64,000 nucleotides of DNA from Buttiauxella sp. B2 (GTDB taxonomy: Bacteria; Pseudomonadota; Gammaproteobacteria; Enterobacterales; Enterobacteriaceae), in the NCBI RefSeq assembly GCF_006376615.1, contig NZ_VEXQ01000003.1:1-64000 (forward strand), written 5' to 3'. This document shows, piece by piece, positions 26,899 to 37,950 of the stretch; position 1 is the stretch's first letter; every line of letters starts with the position of its first letter. The notes beneath the pieces were generated by a model. It saw only the letters and a program-made list of their open reading frames with translations, had not been told where the DNA came from and did not search any database. The position numbers and the translations under genes are program-made.

Positions 26899-27348
26899 AT
26901 GTTGATTTGGCAAGATTTACATCATTCAGAATTGAGCGTGACAGATCTCTATACTCTTTTGGCACTGCGCAATGCGGTGTTTGTGGTCGAGCAAAACTGC
27001 CCTTATCAGGATATTGATGGTGACGATTTAGTCGGTGAGAATCGGCATATCCTCGGCAGGCTAGAGGGAACGCTGGTGGCCTATGCCCGCATCCTTAAAA
27101 GCGACGACGAATTTGAACCTGTAGTGATTGGCCGTGTGATTATTGATAAAAGCGTGCGCGGGGAAAAACTCGGGTATCAATTAATGGAGCAAGCGATGGC
27201 TTCCTGCCAACAATACTGGCCGGAAAAAACGGTTTATTTAGGTGCGCAAGCGCATCTGCAATCGTTCTATACACACTTCGGTTTTATCCCAGTCACCAAC
27301 GTGTATGACGAAGATGGTATCCCTCATATTGGTATGGCTAATCGTTAG
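26899..27348 (+). CDS. elaA: GNAT-family N-acetyltransferase ElaA
   Basis: This 149-residue protein matches E. coli ElaA (153 residues). It has the GNAT fold with the acetyl-CoA motif VIIDKSVRGEKLGYQLM near residues 77-93 and the conserved YLGAQAHLQSFYTHFGF segment. Its physiological substrate is unknown. Together with elaB and menF it belongs to a region far from kdp in E. coli. Confidence 0.93.
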   Translation: MLIWQDLHHSELSVTDLYTLLALRNAVFVVEQNCPYQDIDGDDLVGENRHILGRLEGTLVAYARILKSDDEFEPVVIGRVIIDKSVRGEKLGYQLMEQAMASCQQYWPEKTVYLGAQAHLQSFYTHFGFIPVTNVYDEDGIPHIGMANR

Positions 27349-27419
27349 TCTTCAGGCGAAAAGTATTAGTCTTGTCTATAGTTAGCGGACGAGTATTTTT
27401 TTAAACACGGAGAACAGTG

Positions 27420-27719
27420 ATGCAACCGTATGAATCTCGTCTTGATGATGATTTAACTCTGCTGAGTGAAACGTTGGAAGAAGTGCTGCGTTCCTCAGGC
27501 GACCCTGCTGACCAAAAATACATTGAGCTGAAAGAACGTGCAGAACTTGCGCTCAGTGAAGTTAAAGCCCGGGTTAGTCACGCGTCAGATAACTATTACT
27601 ATCGTGCGAAAAAAGCCGTTTATCGTGCCGATGATTATGTACGTGAAAAACCATGGCAAGGCATTGGTGTTGGCGCGGCCGCAGGCTTAGTGTTAGGGCT
27701 TTTATTAGCCAGACGCTAG
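27420..27719 (+). CDS. elaB: Tail-anchored inner-membrane, ribosome-associated protein ElaB (DUF883)
   Basis: I start at the ATG seven bases after GGAG, giving 99 residues; a GTG one codon upstream is less well spaced. The protein has a long helical, charged N-terminal part and a C-terminal glycine-rich membrane helix ending in LLLARR, the YgaM/ElaB/YqjD layout. In E. coli these proteins anchor inactive ribosomes at the membrane in stationary phase under RpoS control. No regulatory site is obvious here. Confidence 0.93.
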   Translation: MQPYESRLDDDLTLLSETLEEVLRSSGDPADQKYIELKERAELALSEVKARVSHASDNYYYRAKKAVYRADDYVREKPWQGIGVGAAAGLVLGLLLARR

Positions 27720-27761
27720 GTGATATCGGCGTATAGATTCGTCTTATGCCGATTAAAGAGA

Positions 27762-27791
27762 AATCTTACCTATTGGGTGGGATTTTTTTTT
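27762..27791 (+). terminator. Rho-independent terminator after elaB
   Basis: AATCTTACC pairs with GGTGGGATT (two G-U pairs) and is followed by eight or more T residues. It separates elaB from menF. Confidence 0.8.
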
Positions 27792-27841
27792 GCCGTCATG
27801 ACCACGTATAATCAAGGGTTTTCAGGGAAGGTGAGGTAAAC

Positions 27842-29143
27842 GTGAATTCAGTTGTCGTCGCGCTGCAACAATTACAGCATGCATTGAACGCAGAATTTGC
27901 GGATGCGCCGGGCTTACAGCAATTATCTTTTGCCATCAGCCTGAGTGATGCCTCAGATGCCCTCGCATGGTTGACCAGCCAACATCTTTACCCCCAGTTT
28001 TACTGGCAACAGCGCAATGGCCACGACGAAATCGCGGCCCTTGGCGCAGTGCGTCAGTTCGAGACCCTGGATGCCGCCAGAGCATTTCTTGACGATTATG
28101 CCAGGAAGCCAACGGTGCGTATCGCTGGCGTGAATGCGTTTTCGCCAACAACGAGTTTTTTGTTTCTTCCACGCCTCGAATGGAGACGCTCTGGCGGTGA
28201 AGCACTTATCTTCCTTAATCTGTTTAGCGAATCTTCCTTACAAGAAGATGCTCTTGCTGCCCACCAGTTTCTGGAACAGCTACTGCCTACGAAGCAATTG
28301 CCACTCCAGCGTTTAAATTGCGTGGGCGAACAGCACATTCCGGCTGAACCTGAATGGCAGCGGATGGTTGAGCGTGCAACAACAGCAATCGAGAAACACG
28401 AACTGGATAAAGTCGTGTTAGCAAGAGCAACCGATCTGCAATTTACCGCTGCGGTTTCTGCTGCAGGTTTTATGGCTGCCAGTCGTCGGGTGAATCTAAA
28501 TTGCTATCATTTTTTGATGGTGTTTGATGCAAACCATGCGTTCCTTGGTTCAAGCCCGGAACGTTTGTGGCGGCGTATTGGTACCGCTTTACGTACTGAA
28601 GCGCTGGCAGGAACGGTGGCCAACCATCCTGATGATCATCGTGCCTGGTCACTGGGGCAGTGGTTACTGAAAGATGATAAAAATCAACGTGAAAACATGT
28701 TGGTTGTTGAAGATATTTGCCAGCGTTTGCATAAAACGGTGGGCGCTATTGACGTGCTGCCGCCGCAAATCGTTCGGTTGCGAAAAGTACAACATTTGCG
28801 GCGCTGTATTTGGACTGACTTAGTTCAACCTGACGATGCCGCATGCCTCGCAATGTTACAGCCTACCGCGGCTGTTGCGGGTTTGCCGCGTGATGTAGCA
28901 CGTGATTTCATCGCCCGAAATGAACCTTTTGAACGCGAATGGTATGCCGGTTCCGCTGGATATTTGTCACAACGCCAGGCTGAGTTCTGCGTCGCATTAC
29001 GCTCGGCAAAAGTAACCAATAATATTGTGCGCCTGTACGCAGGCGCAGGGATTGTCGCAGGCTCTGACGCGGCAGAAGAATGGCAAGAAATAGAAAATAA
29101 AGCCGCCGGGTTGCGTACGTTGCTGATGAAAACAACATTCTGA
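27842..29143 (+). CDS. menF: Isochorismate synthase MenF
   Basis: MenF converts chorismate to isochorismate, the first step of menaquinone synthesis. The 433-residue protein starts with GTG after GAGG. The C-terminal chorismate-binding domain (about 150-425) has the catalytic lysine in LDKVVLARA, the ALAGTVA segment, the Mg-site ENMLVVEDI region and the [12 protein letters not shown] and [10 protein letters not shown] motifs. menD begins 82 bp later, a longer gap than in E. coli. Confidence 0.96.
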   Translation: MNSVVVALQQLQHALNAEFADAPGLQQLSFAISLSDASDALAWLTSQHLYPQFYWQQRNGHDEIAALGAVRQFETLDAARAFLDDYARKPTVRIAGVNAFSPTTSFLFLPRLEWRRSGGEALIFLNLFSESSLQEDALAAHQFLEQLLPTKQLPLQRLNCVGEQHIPAEPEWQRMVERATTAIEKHELDKVVLARATDLQFTAAVSAAGFMAASRRVNLNCYHFLMVFDANHAFLGSSPERLWRRIGTALRTEALAGTVANHPDDHRAWSLGQWLLKDDKNQRENMLVVEDICQRLHKTVGAIDVLPPQIVRLRKVQHLRRCIWTDLVQPDDAACLAMLQPTAAVAGLPRDVARDFIARNEPFEREWYAGSAGYLSQRQAEFCVALRSAKVTNNIVRLYAGAGIVAGSDAAEEWQEIENKAAGLRTLLMKTTF

Positions 29144-29225
29144 TTCTTACATTACCGACCCATATCAAAATAACCGTTCCAGCAATATTTATAATGAGTC
29201 AGCAAAATTGACTCAGGACCTAATC

Positions 29226-30896
29226 ATGTCGATAAGCTCATTTAACCGCCGTTGGGCTACGGTAATTCTTGAAGCGCTAACCCGCCACGGGATACGCCAT
29301 GTGTGTATCGCTCCCGGTTCGCGTTCTACACCGCTTACCCTTTCAGCGGCTGAAAACAGGGCCTTTATTTGTCATACGCACTTTGATGAGCGTGGTTTAG
29401 GGCACCTGGCATTAGGCCTGGCAAAAGCCAGTCGGGCTCCGGTTGCGATTATTGTTACTTCGGGTACCGCTGTCGCAAACCTTTATCCGGCAATCATTGA
29501 AGCGGGTCTCACGGGCGAAAAGCTGGTCGTGCTCACAGCCGATCGTCCACCTGAGCTTATTGATTGCGGTGCTAATCAGGCGATTCGCCAGCAAGGAATA
29601 TTCAGTTCCCATCCCACTCAGTCCGTCAATTTACCGCGTCCGACGCAGGATATACCTGCACGTTGGTTAGTTTCGACTATTGATAACGCGCTGGGGCAAC
29701 AAACGGCTGGTGCAGTTCACATTAATTGTCCATTTGCTGAGCCGTTATATGGCGAGCAAGATGAAACCGGCATGAACTGGCTTATGGCACTGGGTGACTG
29801 GTGGCAAGGCGATAAACCCTGGCTGCGCACAGGCTCAGTTCAGGAAGCCATTAAACAGCGAGACTGGTTTTTCTGGCGGCAAAAACGCGGCGTAGTTGTT
29901 GCAGGACGTTTGAGTGCGGATGAAGGTAAACAGGTCGCTGAATGGGCAAAAACATTGGGTTGGCCGCTGATTGGCGATGTGCTATCGCAAACCGGGCAGC
30001 CGCTGCCATGCGCTGATCTATGGCTAAGTAACAGCCAGGCGGTCACTGAACTTGCCGAAGCGCAAATTATTATCCAGTTTGGCAGCAGCCTTACGGGGAA
30101 ACGTGTACTGCAATGGCAGGCGACATGCGAACCGGAAGAATACTGGCTGGTGGATAACCTGCCAAACCGGCTTGATCCTGCTAATCATCGCGGTCGTCGT
30201 TTATCTTGTGATATTTCTCTGTGGCTGGAGCTTCATCCCGCTGAAAAGCGTGGGGTTTGGGCTGAGAAATTAACCACACTAGCAAAAATCGCACAGCAGG
30301 CAGTGAAAAAAGGCACTACCGAATTTGGCGAGGGGCAGGTTGCTGCTCGTCTGCCAGAGCTGTTACCGGACGCCGGGCAACTGTTTGTCGGTAATAGCCT
30401 GATTGTTCGCCTGGTCGATGCCTTTGCGCAAATGCCTGCGGGTTATCCGGTGTTTAGTAACCGCGGTGCCAGCGGTATTGATGGTTTGCTTTCAACGGCC
30501 GCAGGTGTGCAACGGGCTACCGCACGCACGACGCTGGCAATTGTCGGCGATCTCTCCGCACTGTATGACATCAACTCGCTGGCATTATTACGCCAGGTTT
30601 CTGCGCCGTTTGTTCTGCTGATCGTCAATAATAACGGTGGGCAAATTTTCTCTCTATTGCCGACGCCTGCAACGGAACGCGAACGCTTCTACACCATGCC
30701 GCAGAACGTTAATTTTTCCCACGCAGCAGCGATGTTTAGCCTCGCGTATCACAACCCCACAAGCTGGGAAGCATTACAGGAAGCCGTTAATAATGCCTGG
30801 CGGAGCCCGCAAGCGACCATTATAGAGCTAACGGTTGCTGAAACTGATGGCGCACAAACTTTGCAGAATTTGTTGGCGCAGGTTAGCCAGGCATGA
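29226..30896 (+). CDS. menD: SEPHCHC synthase MenD
   Basis: MenD is the thiamine-diphosphate enzyme that joins 2-oxoglutarate to isochorismate. I start at [10 protein letters not shown], giving 556 residues as in E. coli; a TTG six codons upstream is less likely. The catalytic glutamate region SRSTPLTL and FDERGLGH, and the ThDP and Mg motif [12 protein letters not shown] to NNNGG near residues 440-475, are intact. Its stop overlaps the menH start (ATGA). Confidence 0.97.
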   Translation: MSISSFNRRWATVILEALTRHGIRHVCIAPGSRSTPLTLSAAENRAFICHTHFDERGLGHLALGLAKASRAPVAIIVTSGTAVANLYPAIIEAGLTGEKLVVLTADRPPELIDCGANQAIRQQGIFSSHPTQSVNLPRPTQDIPARWLVSTIDNALGQQTAGAVHINCPFAEPLYGEQDETGMNWLMALGDWWQGDKPWLRTGSVQEAIKQRDWFFWRQKRGVVVAGRLSADEGKQVAEWAKTLGWPLIGDVLSQTGQPLPCADLWLSNSQAVTELAEAQIIIQFGSSLTGKRVLQWQATCEPEEYWLVDNLPNRLDPANHRGRRLSCDISLWLELHPAEKRGVWAEKLTTLAKIAQQAVKKGTTEFGEGQVAARLPELLPDAGQLFVGNSLIVRLVDAFAQMPAGYPVFSNRGASGIDGLLSTAAGVQRATARTTLAIVGDLSALYDINSLALLRQVSAPFVLLIVNNNGGQIFSLLPTPATERERFYTMPQNVNFSHAAAMFSLAYHNPTSWEALQEAVNNAWRSPQATIIELTVAETDGAQTLQNLLAQVSQA

Positions 30897-31675
30897 TTTT
30901 GCATGCAATTTTCCGCGAAGGGCGCGATGCAAACTTGCCATGCCTGGTCTGGTTGCATGGTTTCTTAGGCAGTCAGCAGGAGTGGGAAGTGGTTAGCGAA
31001 CATTTCACTGACTGGCCGCAACTGCGCATCGATTTGCCCGGTCACGGAAAATCAGCAGATATCACGGCGACTAATTTTTCGCAGTTCGAAAAACTACTGC
31101 ACGATACGCTGCTTAGTTACAACATTCTAAATTACTGGATGATCGGCTATTCCCTTGGTGGACGTGTGGCGATGTACCATGCTTGTCAGGGTGAGAATGC
31201 GGGTATGTGCGGACTGATTGTCGAAGGCAGCCATCCGGGACTTATTGATGAAAATGCCCGTCGTGAGCGGCAAGCCAATGACCATCTTTGGGCGCAGCGC
31301 TTGCGTACTGAACCGCTAAAAGACGTGCTGCATGACTGGTATCAACAAGCGGTATTTCAGTCGTTAAGCGACGAGCAACGCAGCGCGCTTATCGCAGTGC
31401 GTAGTCAGAATAATGCACTGACTCTCGCCACCATGCTTGAGGCCACATCACTGGGCAATCAGCCTGATTTGCAGGCAAGGCTAAAACAATTGCCATTGCC
31501 TTTTTACTATCTTTGCGGTGAACGGGATGAAAAATTCCGTGCCGTGGCACAAAGCTTAGGCTTGTCACCGCATCTTATTACTGACGCAGGCCACAATGCG
31601 CACCGGGAAAACCCTGCTGCATTCAGTGCCTGTGTGCTCAACTTATTGCGAAAACCTATCGAGGATACACCATGA
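30893..31675 (+). CDS. menH: SHCHC synthase MenH
   Basis: MenH removes pyruvate from the MenD product, giving SHCHC. The 260-residue alpha/beta-hydrolase has [14 protein letters not shown] near the N-terminus, the nucleophile elbow GYSLGGRV near residue 86, and a catalytic His in [10 protein letters not shown]. It is about eight residues longer than E. coli MenH at the C-terminus. It overlaps menD and menB by four bases each. Confidence 0.95.
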   Translation: MILHAIFREGRDANLPCLVWLHGFLGSQQEWEVVSEHFTDWPQLRIDLPGHGKSADITATNFSQFEKLLHDTLLSYNILNYWMIGYSLGGRVAMYHACQGENAGMCGLIVEGSHPGLIDENARRERQANDHLWAQRLRTEPLKDVLHDWYQQAVFQSLSDEQRSALIAVRSQNNALTLATMLEATSLGNQPDLQARLKQLPLPFYYLCGERDEKFRAVAQSLGLSPHLITDAGHNAHRENPAAFSACVLNLLRKPIEDTP

Positions 31676-32529
31676 TTTACCCAGATGAAAAAATGCTCTA
31701 TGCCCCGATTGAATGGCAGGATTGCTCGGAAGGTTACGCCGATATCCGTTATCACAAATCTGCCGATGGCATCGCTAAAATCACTATCAACCGCCCTGAA
31801 GTGCGCAATGCTTTCCGTCCGTTGACCGTGAAAGAGATGATCAACGCGCTGGCTGATGCCCGCTACGACGACAATATCGGTACCATCATTCTGACTGGCG
31901 AAGGCGAAAAAGCGTTCTGCGCAGGCGGTGACCAAAAAGTGCGTGGCGATTACGGCGGCTATCAGGATGCGAGCGGTACCCATCACCTGAATGTGCTGGA
32001 TTTCCAGCGCCAGATCCGTACTTGCCCAAAACCTGTTGTGGCGATGGTTGCGGGTTACTCCATCGGTGGCGGTCATGTGCTGCATATGATGTGTGACCTG
32101 ACAATCGCTGCTGAAAACGCAGTCTTTGGCCAGACTGGCCCGAAAGTGGGTTCATTCGATGGCGGCTGGGGAGCATCTTACATGGCGCGTATTGTCGGCC
32201 AGAAAAAAGCACGTGAAATCTGGTTCCTGTGTCGCCAGTACGACGCGAAAGAAGCGCTGGATATGGGTCTGGTGAACACTGTTGTACCTAATGCTGATCT
32301 TGAAAAAGAAACCGTTCGCTGGTGCCGTGAAATGCTGCAAAACAGCCCAATGGCACTGCGTTGCCTGAAAGCCGCACTGAATGCTGATTGTGATGGGCAG
32401 GCAGGTTTGCAGGAACTGGCAGGTAACGCCACGATGCTGTTCTATATGACTGAGGAAGGTCAGGAAGGCCGCAACGCGTTCAACCAAAAACGCCAGCCAG
32501 ACTTCAGCAAATTTAAACGGAATCCGTAA
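31672..32529 (+). CDS. menB: 1,4-dihydroxy-2-naphthoyl-CoA synthase MenB
   Basis: MenB closes the naphthoate ring of OSB-CoA. The 285-residue crotonase-family protein has the oxyanion and active-site segments [26 protein letters not shown] and [14 protein letters not shown]. The conserved glycine binds bicarbonate in this MenB type. The length equals that of E. coli MenB. It overlaps menH by four bases and menC by one base. Confidence 0.98.
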   Translation: MIYPDEKMLYAPIEWQDCSEGYADIRYHKSADGIAKITINRPEVRNAFRPLTVKEMINALADARYDDNIGTIILTGEGEKAFCAGGDQKVRGDYGGYQDASGTHHLNVLDFQRQIRTCPKPVVAMVAGYSIGGGHVLHMMCDLTIAAENAVFGQTGPKVGSFDGGWGASYMARIVGQKKAREIWFLCRQYDAKEALDMGLVNTVVPNADLEKETVRWCREMLQNSPMALRCLKAALNADCDGQAGLQELAGNATMLFYMTEEGQEGRNAFNQKRQPDFSKFKRNP

Positions 32530-33494
32530 TGCGTAGCGTCGAACTATGGCGCTTTCAGGTGCCAATGGATGCGGGAGTGGTGCTGCGCGAGCGGCGCCTG
32601 AAAACACGCGATGGGCTTCTGGTGCGTCTGACTGATGGTGATAAACAAGGCTTCGGTGAAATTTCTCCGTTGCCTGGATTTAGCGCTGAAACCGTCGATG
32701 ATGCCCAACAGACGGCACAAGTTTGGTTGCAAGCCTGGCAAGCGGGCGGTTGTGGCGAGTTACCTGAAATGCCCTCAGTCGCCTTTGGTCTGAGTTGTGC
32801 CCTGGCGGAAATCAGCGGTGAATTGCCACAGGCGGCAGATTACCGTACCGCCCCGCTGTGTACGGGCGATCCCGACGAACTGTTCGGCATGCTTGCCGCA
32901 ATCCCAGGCGAGAAAATCGCTAAGGTGAAAGTGGGCTTGTACGAAGCAGTGCGTGATGGAATGGTGGTCAACCTCTTACTGGAAGCGATGCCAGATTTAC
33001 GTTTGCGTCTTGATGCAAACCGCGGATGGACGCCGCTCAAAGCACAACAGTTTGCCAAATACGTCAACCCAGACTTCCGCCCGCGTATCGCGTTTATCGA
33101 AGAACCGTGCAAAACCCGTGAACAATCTCGCGAGTTTGCCCGTGAAACGGGAATTGCGATTGCCTGGGATGAAAGCTTGCGCGAGCCGGATTTTGAGTTT
33201 GTCGCCGAGTCTGGCCTAAGCGCGGTTGTTATCAAGCCAACGTTGACCGGAAGCCTCGCCAAAGTTCGCCAGCAGGTAGAACAGGCTCATTCGTTGGGTT
33301 TGACGGCGGTCATCAGCTCGTCAATTGAGTCCAGCCTCGGTTTGACACAACTGGCGCGAATTGCTGCGTGGTTGACTCCGCAAACTTTACCTGGGCTTGA
33401 TACGCTGTCGTTGATGCAGGCACAACTGGTTCGCGAATGGCCAGACAGTCCATTGCCGTGCTGGTCTTTGGAATCGCTTGAGCGAGTGTTATGA
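32529..33494 (+). CDS. menC: o-Succinylbenzoate synthase MenC
   Basis: MenC dehydrates SHCHC to o-succinylbenzoate. The 321-residue enolase-superfamily protein has the two catalytic lysines in AKVKVGLY (near 133) and VVIKPTL (near 235) and Mg ligands in LDANRGW, IEEPC and WDESL. Its ATG uses the last base of the menB TAA, and its end overlaps menE by four bases. Confidence 0.96.
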   Translation: MRSVELWRFQVPMDAGVVLRERRLKTRDGLLVRLTDGDKQGFGEISPLPGFSAETVDDAQQTAQVWLQAWQAGGCGELPEMPSVAFGLSCALAEISGELPQAADYRTAPLCTGDPDELFGMLAAIPGEKIAKVKVGLYEAVRDGMVVNLLLEAMPDLRLRLDANRGWTPLKAQQFAKYVNPDFRPRIAFIEEPCKTREQSREFARETGIAIAWDESLREPDFEFVAESGLSAVVIKPTLTGSLAKVRQQVEQAHSLGLTAVISSSIESSLGLTQLARIAAWLTPQTLPGLDTLSLMQAQLVREWPDSPLPCWSLESLERVL

Positions 33495-34846
33495 GTTTTC
33501 AAGATTTTCCCTGGCAGCACTGGGCGCAAATTCGGGGTACAGAGCCAGCTCTTACTTTAGGTGATAGAAGTTTGAGCTGGCGAGAGTTAAGCCAGCAGGT
33601 TGACGTACTGGCAGGCGGCTTTTATCAACAAGGTGTGCGTGAAGGGCAAGGTGTTGCGCTGCGCTCTAAAAACTGCCCCGAAATGTTATTGGCGATTCTT
33701 GCGTTGTGGCAATGTGGTGCGCGTGTTTTACCGCTCAATCCGCAGTTGCCTGAATCGCTGCTCGAACAGCTGTTACCCGATCTGACTATCAGCCACGGCC
33801 TAACTTTTGGTTCATCGCTCTCCATCGCGGATATCAATCCGTTAACCATGTTGAAAGGTGAACATTTTAAGATTGCCTGGGAGCCTTCACGGTATGCGTC
33901 GATGACGCTGACCTCGGGCTCCACCGGTTTACCCAAAGCGGCGGTTCATACCTGCAACGCACATCTGGCGAGTGCCGCAGGCGTGCTTGCGGTAATGAAT
34001 TATGGCGCGAATGACAGTTGGTTGCTTTCGCTACCGTTGTTTCACGTTTCAGGCCAGGGCATTTTGTGGCGTTGGTTATTGGCGGGCGGTAGCCTTGTGG
34101 TGCGTGATTTACATCCTTTATGTGATGCACTGCAAGGTTGTACTCACGCATCGCTTGTGCCAACACAGCTCTGGCGTTTGCTGGAGCAATCACCGCCGTT
34201 AACTTTGCGTGAAGTGCTGTTGGGTGGCGCGGCCATTCCTGTCGAGCTTACGCAAGCCGCGCAGGAAAAAGGCATAAACTGCTGGTGCGGTTATGGGTTA
34301 ACGGAACTTGCTTCCACAGTTTGCGCTAAACGGGCTGATGGCTTGCCTGATGTCGGAGAAGCGCTGCCTGGGCGAGAAGTTTCAATCATTGACGAAGAAG
34401 TGTGGGTACGCGCAAGTAGCCTGGCGTCGGGATACTGGAAAGCCGGGAAAGTGCTGCCGTTATTAAATTCTGAAGGTTGGTTTGCCACTCGCGATCGCGG
34501 TGTGTTAAACGGGAAGCGGCTGACGATTATTGGCCGTCTCGATAACCTGTTTTTTAGCGGCGGGGAAGGGGTACAGCCTGAAGAGATCGAGCGCGTTATC
34601 GAAAAACATCCGGCGGTTAAACAAGCATTTGTCGTGCCGATTGATGATGCTGAATTTGGCCAGCGCCCGGTAGCGGTAGTTGAAGCCGCACCAGATTTTG
34701 ATATCACATTGCTTGCCGGCTGGCTGGAAGGGAAGATTGCCCGTTTTCAGCAACCGGTGCGTTGGTTACGTTTGCCTGATGAATTAAAACAAGGCGGGAT
34801 TAAAATTTCACGCTTGCAGTTAACTCAGTGGGTTACCGCCCTATAA
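33491..34846 (+). CDS. menE: o-Succinylbenzoate-CoA ligase MenE
   Basis: MenE activates o-succinylbenzoate with CoA and ATP. The 451-residue adenylate-forming enzyme has the AMP-binding loop [10 protein letters not shown] near residue 139, the YGLTE motif near residue 258, TRDRG near 331 and a C-terminal catalytic lysine in [10 protein letters not shown]. It is the last gene of the menFDHBCE run. Its TAA stop lies in the loop of the following terminator. Confidence 0.96.
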   Translation: MSFQDFPWQHWAQIRGTEPALTLGDRSLSWRELSQQVDVLAGGFYQQGVREGQGVALRSKNCPEMLLAILALWQCGARVLPLNPQLPESLLEQLLPDLTISHGLTFGSSLSIADINPLTMLKGEHFKIAWEPSRYASMTLTSGSTGLPKAAVHTCNAHLASAAGVLAVMNYGANDSWLLSLPLFHVSGQGILWRWLLAGGSLVVRDLHPLCDALQGCTHASLVPTQLWRLLEQSPPLTLREVLLGGAAIPVELTQAAQEKGINCWCGYGLTELASTVCAKRADGLPDVGEALPGREVSIIDEEVWVRASSLASGYWKAGKVLPLLNSEGWFATRDRGVLNGKRLTIIGRLDNLFFSGGEGVQPEEIERVIEKHPAVKQAFVVPIDDAEFGQRPVAVVEAAPDFDITLLAGWLEGKIARFQQPVRWLRLPDELKQGGIKISRLQLTQWVTAL

Positions 34847-34856
34847 ATAGGGCGGT
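34835..34856. terminator. Terminator between convergent menE and tctA
   Basis: A perfect 9-bp stem (ACCGCCCTA with TAGGGCGGT) around loop TAAA, followed by AAATTTT on the plus strand. The menE stop codon (34844-34846) lies in the loop, and the tctA stop lies 6 bp past the stem. Confidence 0.8.
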
Positions 34857-34861
34857 AAATT

Positions 34862-36373
34862 TTATGCCACGTCTACAGTCGCTTTACGCTGACGACGAAT
34901 CAATCGCAAAACCGGTGGTACGGTAATCACGACAATCGCCATAATCAGCAGACCTTTCGCCACACCACTTTCCCACAGAATGCTCAACCCACCGTTGCTG
35001 ATAGACAGCGCGCGACGCAGGTTTTGCTCCAACATTTCACCCAAAACGAAGCCCAGAATTAATGGTGACATTGGGAAGTGCATTTTGCGCAAAATATAGC
35101 CCAGCACACCCAGTCCAACCATCAGCAACAAATCGAAGGTGGTGCTGTGTACCGCGTAAACACCAACCGCAGAAACAGCGGCAATCGCAGGCACCAGGAA
35201 CCACAACGGAATGCTCAGCATCTTGGTGAAGAAACCGATTAACGGGATGTTCATGATAAGCAGCATGACGTTGGCAATCAGTAGTGAAGCAATCAACCCC
35301 CAAACGATATCTGGCTGTTCGGTAAACATTGCCGGACCCGGTGTGATGTTATAAAGGGTCAGCGCTCCCATCATCACCGCTGTGGTGCCTGAACCCGGTA
35401 CGCCAAGCGTTAGCATTGGGATAAACGACCCACACGCAGAAGCGTTATTTGCCGCTTCCGGTGCGGCCACGCCACGAATATCGCCTTTCCCGAATGTCTC
35501 GCTATTGCCACTGATTTTCTTCTCGGTCATGTAGGCGATGGCGGAGGCAATGGTGGCACCAGCACCAGGTAAAATCCCCACAAAGAAGCCGATAACAGAA
35601 GATCGCAGTGCCACGCCAGAACACTGTGCGGCTTCTTTCATGTTAAACATCATGCGCCCGGTTTTACGCACCAGTACCTGACCGCTGCTGGTGCTTTCCA
35701 GCATGAGCAGAATTTCAGAAACCGAGAAAAGACCAATCACGACAACAATAAATTGCACACCGTCGGAGAGGTGAACGCTATCAAATGTGAAGCGATATAC
35801 CCCGGTGTTGGCATCCACTCCGACAGTGGCAAGACCCAGACCAATCAACGCTGCAAGGAAAGATTTAAGCGGGTTTTGCGCCATCATGCTACCGAGGCAG
35901 GCAATGGCAAAGACCATTAGTGCAAAATATTCGGCGGGTCCGAAAGCCAGTGACCACTGCGCGAGTGCCGGTGCAAAAAGAATGATACCGATAATGGCCA
36001 GCAGTGAGCCGATAAAGGAACTCACCGCGGAAATGGATAATGCTACGCCGCCACGACCTTGTTTCGCCATTGGATAACCGTCGAGCGCGGTCATAATGGC
36101 GGCTGCATCTCCCGGAACGTTAAGCAATATCGACGAGATGCGTCCCCCGTATTCGCATCCGATGTAAACCGTAGCCAGCAAAATCAGCGCTGACTCCGGC
36201 GGTAATTTAAGAGCGAATGCGAGCGGCAGTAAAATCGCCACTCCGTTAATTGGGCCAAGGCCCGGCAGTAATCCGACGATGGTGCCGACAAAGCAACCAA
36301 TCAGGGCAATCATCAAGTTTTCCGGCGTCAGAGCAACGGCGAACCCTTGTGATAAGTAGAACCAGGTATCCAT
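34862..36373 (-). CDS. tctA: Tripartite tricarboxylate transporter large membrane subunit TctA
   Basis: TctA is the large permease subunit of the TctABC citrate/tricarboxylate importer. The 503-residue protein has about 12 membrane helices and the family motifs [17 protein letters not shown] near the N-terminus and [16 protein letters not shown] near residue 265. It is last in the tctC-tctB-tctA operon and converges on menE. It is close in length to Salmonella TctA. Confidence 0.95.
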   Translation of the reverse strand: MDTWFYLSQGFAVALTPENLMIALIGCFVGTIVGLLPGLGPINGVAILLPLAFALKLPPESALILLATVYIGCEYGGRISSILLNVPGDAAAIMTALDGYPMAKQGRGGVALSISAVSSFIGSLLAIIGIILFAPALAQWSLAFGPAEYFALMVFAIACLGSMMAQNPLKSFLAALIGLGLATVGVDANTGVYRFTFDSVHLSDGVQFIVVVIGLFSVSEILLMLESTSSGQVLVRKTGRMMFNMKEAAQCSGVALRSSVIGFFVGILPGAGATIASAIAYMTEKKISGNSETFGKGDIRGVAAPEAANNASACGSFIPMLTLGVPGSGTTAVMMGALTLYNITPGPAMFTEQPDIVWGLIASLLIANVMLLIMNIPLIGFFTKMLSIPLWFLVPAIAAVSAVGVYAVHSTTFDLLLMVGLGVLGYILRKMHFPMSPLILGFVLGEMLEQNLRRALSISNGGLSILWESGVAKGLLIMAIVVITVPPVLRLIRRQRKATVDVA

Positions 36374-36383
36374 AAATTCTCCG

Positions 36384-36815
36384 TTAGCTCAGCCAAACAC
36401 CGAGAGGAAGCGTGACGTCCAGCAGGCGGTCAAAGGAGTAGAACAACACCCCGCCCATGACGGCACCGGAAATTAATGCAGCCGGAATTGTTGCGCCAAA
36501 CAGCAGACCAATGCTGGCGGTGAGGAGCGTCGTTGCCAGTGGGAAGCCGAGCCATTCAAACGCCCATGCATAAAGAGCAAGGCTGATGACCATAACCGCC
36601 AAACGTTGTAGCGTCCGGCGATGTGGCCACTCCACCACGTCTGGGTGGCGCAGTATCAGCAACACTGCGCACATCAACATCAGGCCAATAATGGCTAAAG
36701 GAAACGGGCGTGGCCCTAAGGGTTCGTAACTGTATTCGCTTTGGATTTGCCAGCCGACAAACAGGCCAGCAATACACAGAGCAATCCAGATCCCGGCAAA
36801 AATACGATCGCTCAT
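36384..36815 (-). CDS. tctB: Tripartite tricarboxylate transporter small membrane subunit TctB
   Basis: I start at the second ATG (MSDRIFAG), five bases after GGAGG, giving 143 residues like Salmonella TctB. It has four hydrophobic helices and the LGPRPFPLAI motif. TctB is the small, poorly conserved permease subunit. It lies between tctC (12-bp gap) and tctA (10-bp gap). Confidence 0.93.
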   Translation of the reverse strand: MSDRIFAGIWIALCIAGLFVGWQIQSEYSYEPLGPRPFPLAIIGLMLMCAVLLILRHPDVVEWPHRRTLQRLAVMVISLALYAWAFEWLGFPLATTLLTASIGLLFGATIPAALISGAVMGGVLFYSFDRLLDVTLPLGVWLS

Positions 36816-36827
36816 CATTGCCTCCGG

Positions 36828-37808
36828 TTACTTAGCCAGGCCAAATGCTTTGGCTTGTTCGCGGTAGCCAGTGACCTGCTTCTTCACGTAAGCATCCAGC
36901 TCCTGGCCTGTCATGTTGAATTCGAATAGGCCACGGAGATCGCGCTGCTTTTTAAAATCTTCGGTTTGCTGGAGTTTGTTGAAGGTTTCGACCCACCACT
37001 GGTATTCCGCATCGCTGACTTTCGGGCCAACGTAGAAGCCACGAATAATCGGCCAGACCAGATCAAAACCTTGCTCTTTAGCGGTAGGGATTTTTGCCAG
37101 CTCGCCTGGTAAACGTTCGTTTGAGAACACCGCCAGCACGCGCAGTTTGTCGCCATTGAGATAAGGCACCATTTCGCTCAGGTCACCAGAAACCGCCTGC
37201 ACGTGGTTGCCCATCAGTGCTGTAACTGGTTCGCCGCCGCCTTCAAAGGCGACGTAACGCATCTTGTGAGGATCAACATTGGCTTTTTGCGCCAGCAACG
37301 CGGTTTTCATCCAGTCCTGGCTGCCGATAGATGCTCCGGCACCAATCACCACGCTGTTAGGGTCTTTTTCCATCGCAGCAAGCAGGGACTTCAGATCGGT
37401 CCAGGGTGAATCAGCACGCACGGCAATCATTCCGTAGTCGGTGCCGACGCTCGCCAGCCAGCGCACATCGTCCACGCCATAACGGCCAAACTTGCCTTGC
37501 GACAGGTTCAATAACGAACCACCGGAGAAGGCTACAACGGTGCCGGCTTCAGCAGGACGCTGGGCAACAATCGCATTGTACGCAACAGCCCCAACGCCGC
37601 CAGGCATGTAGGTGACACGCATGGGTTTCTCAAGCACACCGGTTTCTTGCAGGCTGACCTGAATCAGTTTGCAGGTCAGATCAAAACCGCCTCCAGGCTT
37701 AGCCGGGGCGATGCATTCAGTGCGCGATGGCACTTCTGCTGCCAGTGTATTGAAAGCGGTTAATAACAACGCTGAAGCGGTAAAACCAGAAAGTAGAGTA
37801 CGTTTCAT
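36828..37808 (-). CDS. tctC: Periplasmic tricarboxylate-binding protein TctC
   Basis: TctC captures citrate or related tricarboxylates in the periplasm for TctAB. I start at MKRTLLSG, giving 326 residues; two in-frame ATG or GTG codons upstream are possible. A signal peptide ends near residue 24 (NTLAA), and the mature protein begins EVPSRTECIAPAKPGGGFD, the BUG-family ligand-loop motif. Close to Salmonella TctC. It is first in the operon and diverges from tctD. Confidence 0.94.
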   Translation of the reverse strand: MKRTLLSGFTASALLLTAFNTLAAEVPSRTECIAPAKPGGGFDLTCKLIQVSLQETGVLEKPMRVTYMPGGVGAVAYNAIVAQRPAEAGTVVAFSGGSLLNLSQGKFGRYGVDDVRWLASVGTDYGMIAVRADSPWTDLKSLLAAMEKDPNSVVIGAGASIGSQDWMKTALLAQKANVDPHKMRYVAFEGGGEPVTALMGNHVQAVSGDLSEMVPYLNGDKLRVLAVFSNERLPGELAKIPTAKEQGFDLVWPIIRGFYVGPKVSDAEYQWWVETFNKLQQTEDFKKQRDLRGLFEFNMTGQELDAYVKKQVTGYREQAKAFGLAK

Positions 37809-37900
37809 TCTTATCTTCATCCTCACGTCAAAAAAGCCGGTAGATGTTTCGCATTATGTGAACCGCCTTGCAGTAGCTCGGTTGCGTGATTGTTAAAGCA

Positions 37901-37922
37901 TTAACCTTTCATTTACCTTTCA
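37901..37922. repeat. Tandem 11-bp direct repeat between tctC and tctD (candidate TctD site)
   Basis: TTAACCTTTCA is followed at once by TTTACCTTTCA, two 11-mers identical at 10 positions. Response regulators of the OmpR/PhoB class bind tandem repeats with 11-bp spacing, and TctD is of that class. A CATAAT (37858..37853) with a poor -35 on the minus strand is a likely tctC -10, which would put the repeat about 55 to 76 bp upstream of the tctC start point. Confidence 0.45.
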
Positions 37923-37950
37923 CGGCAGCAGAAACTTTACAGGATGTGAT

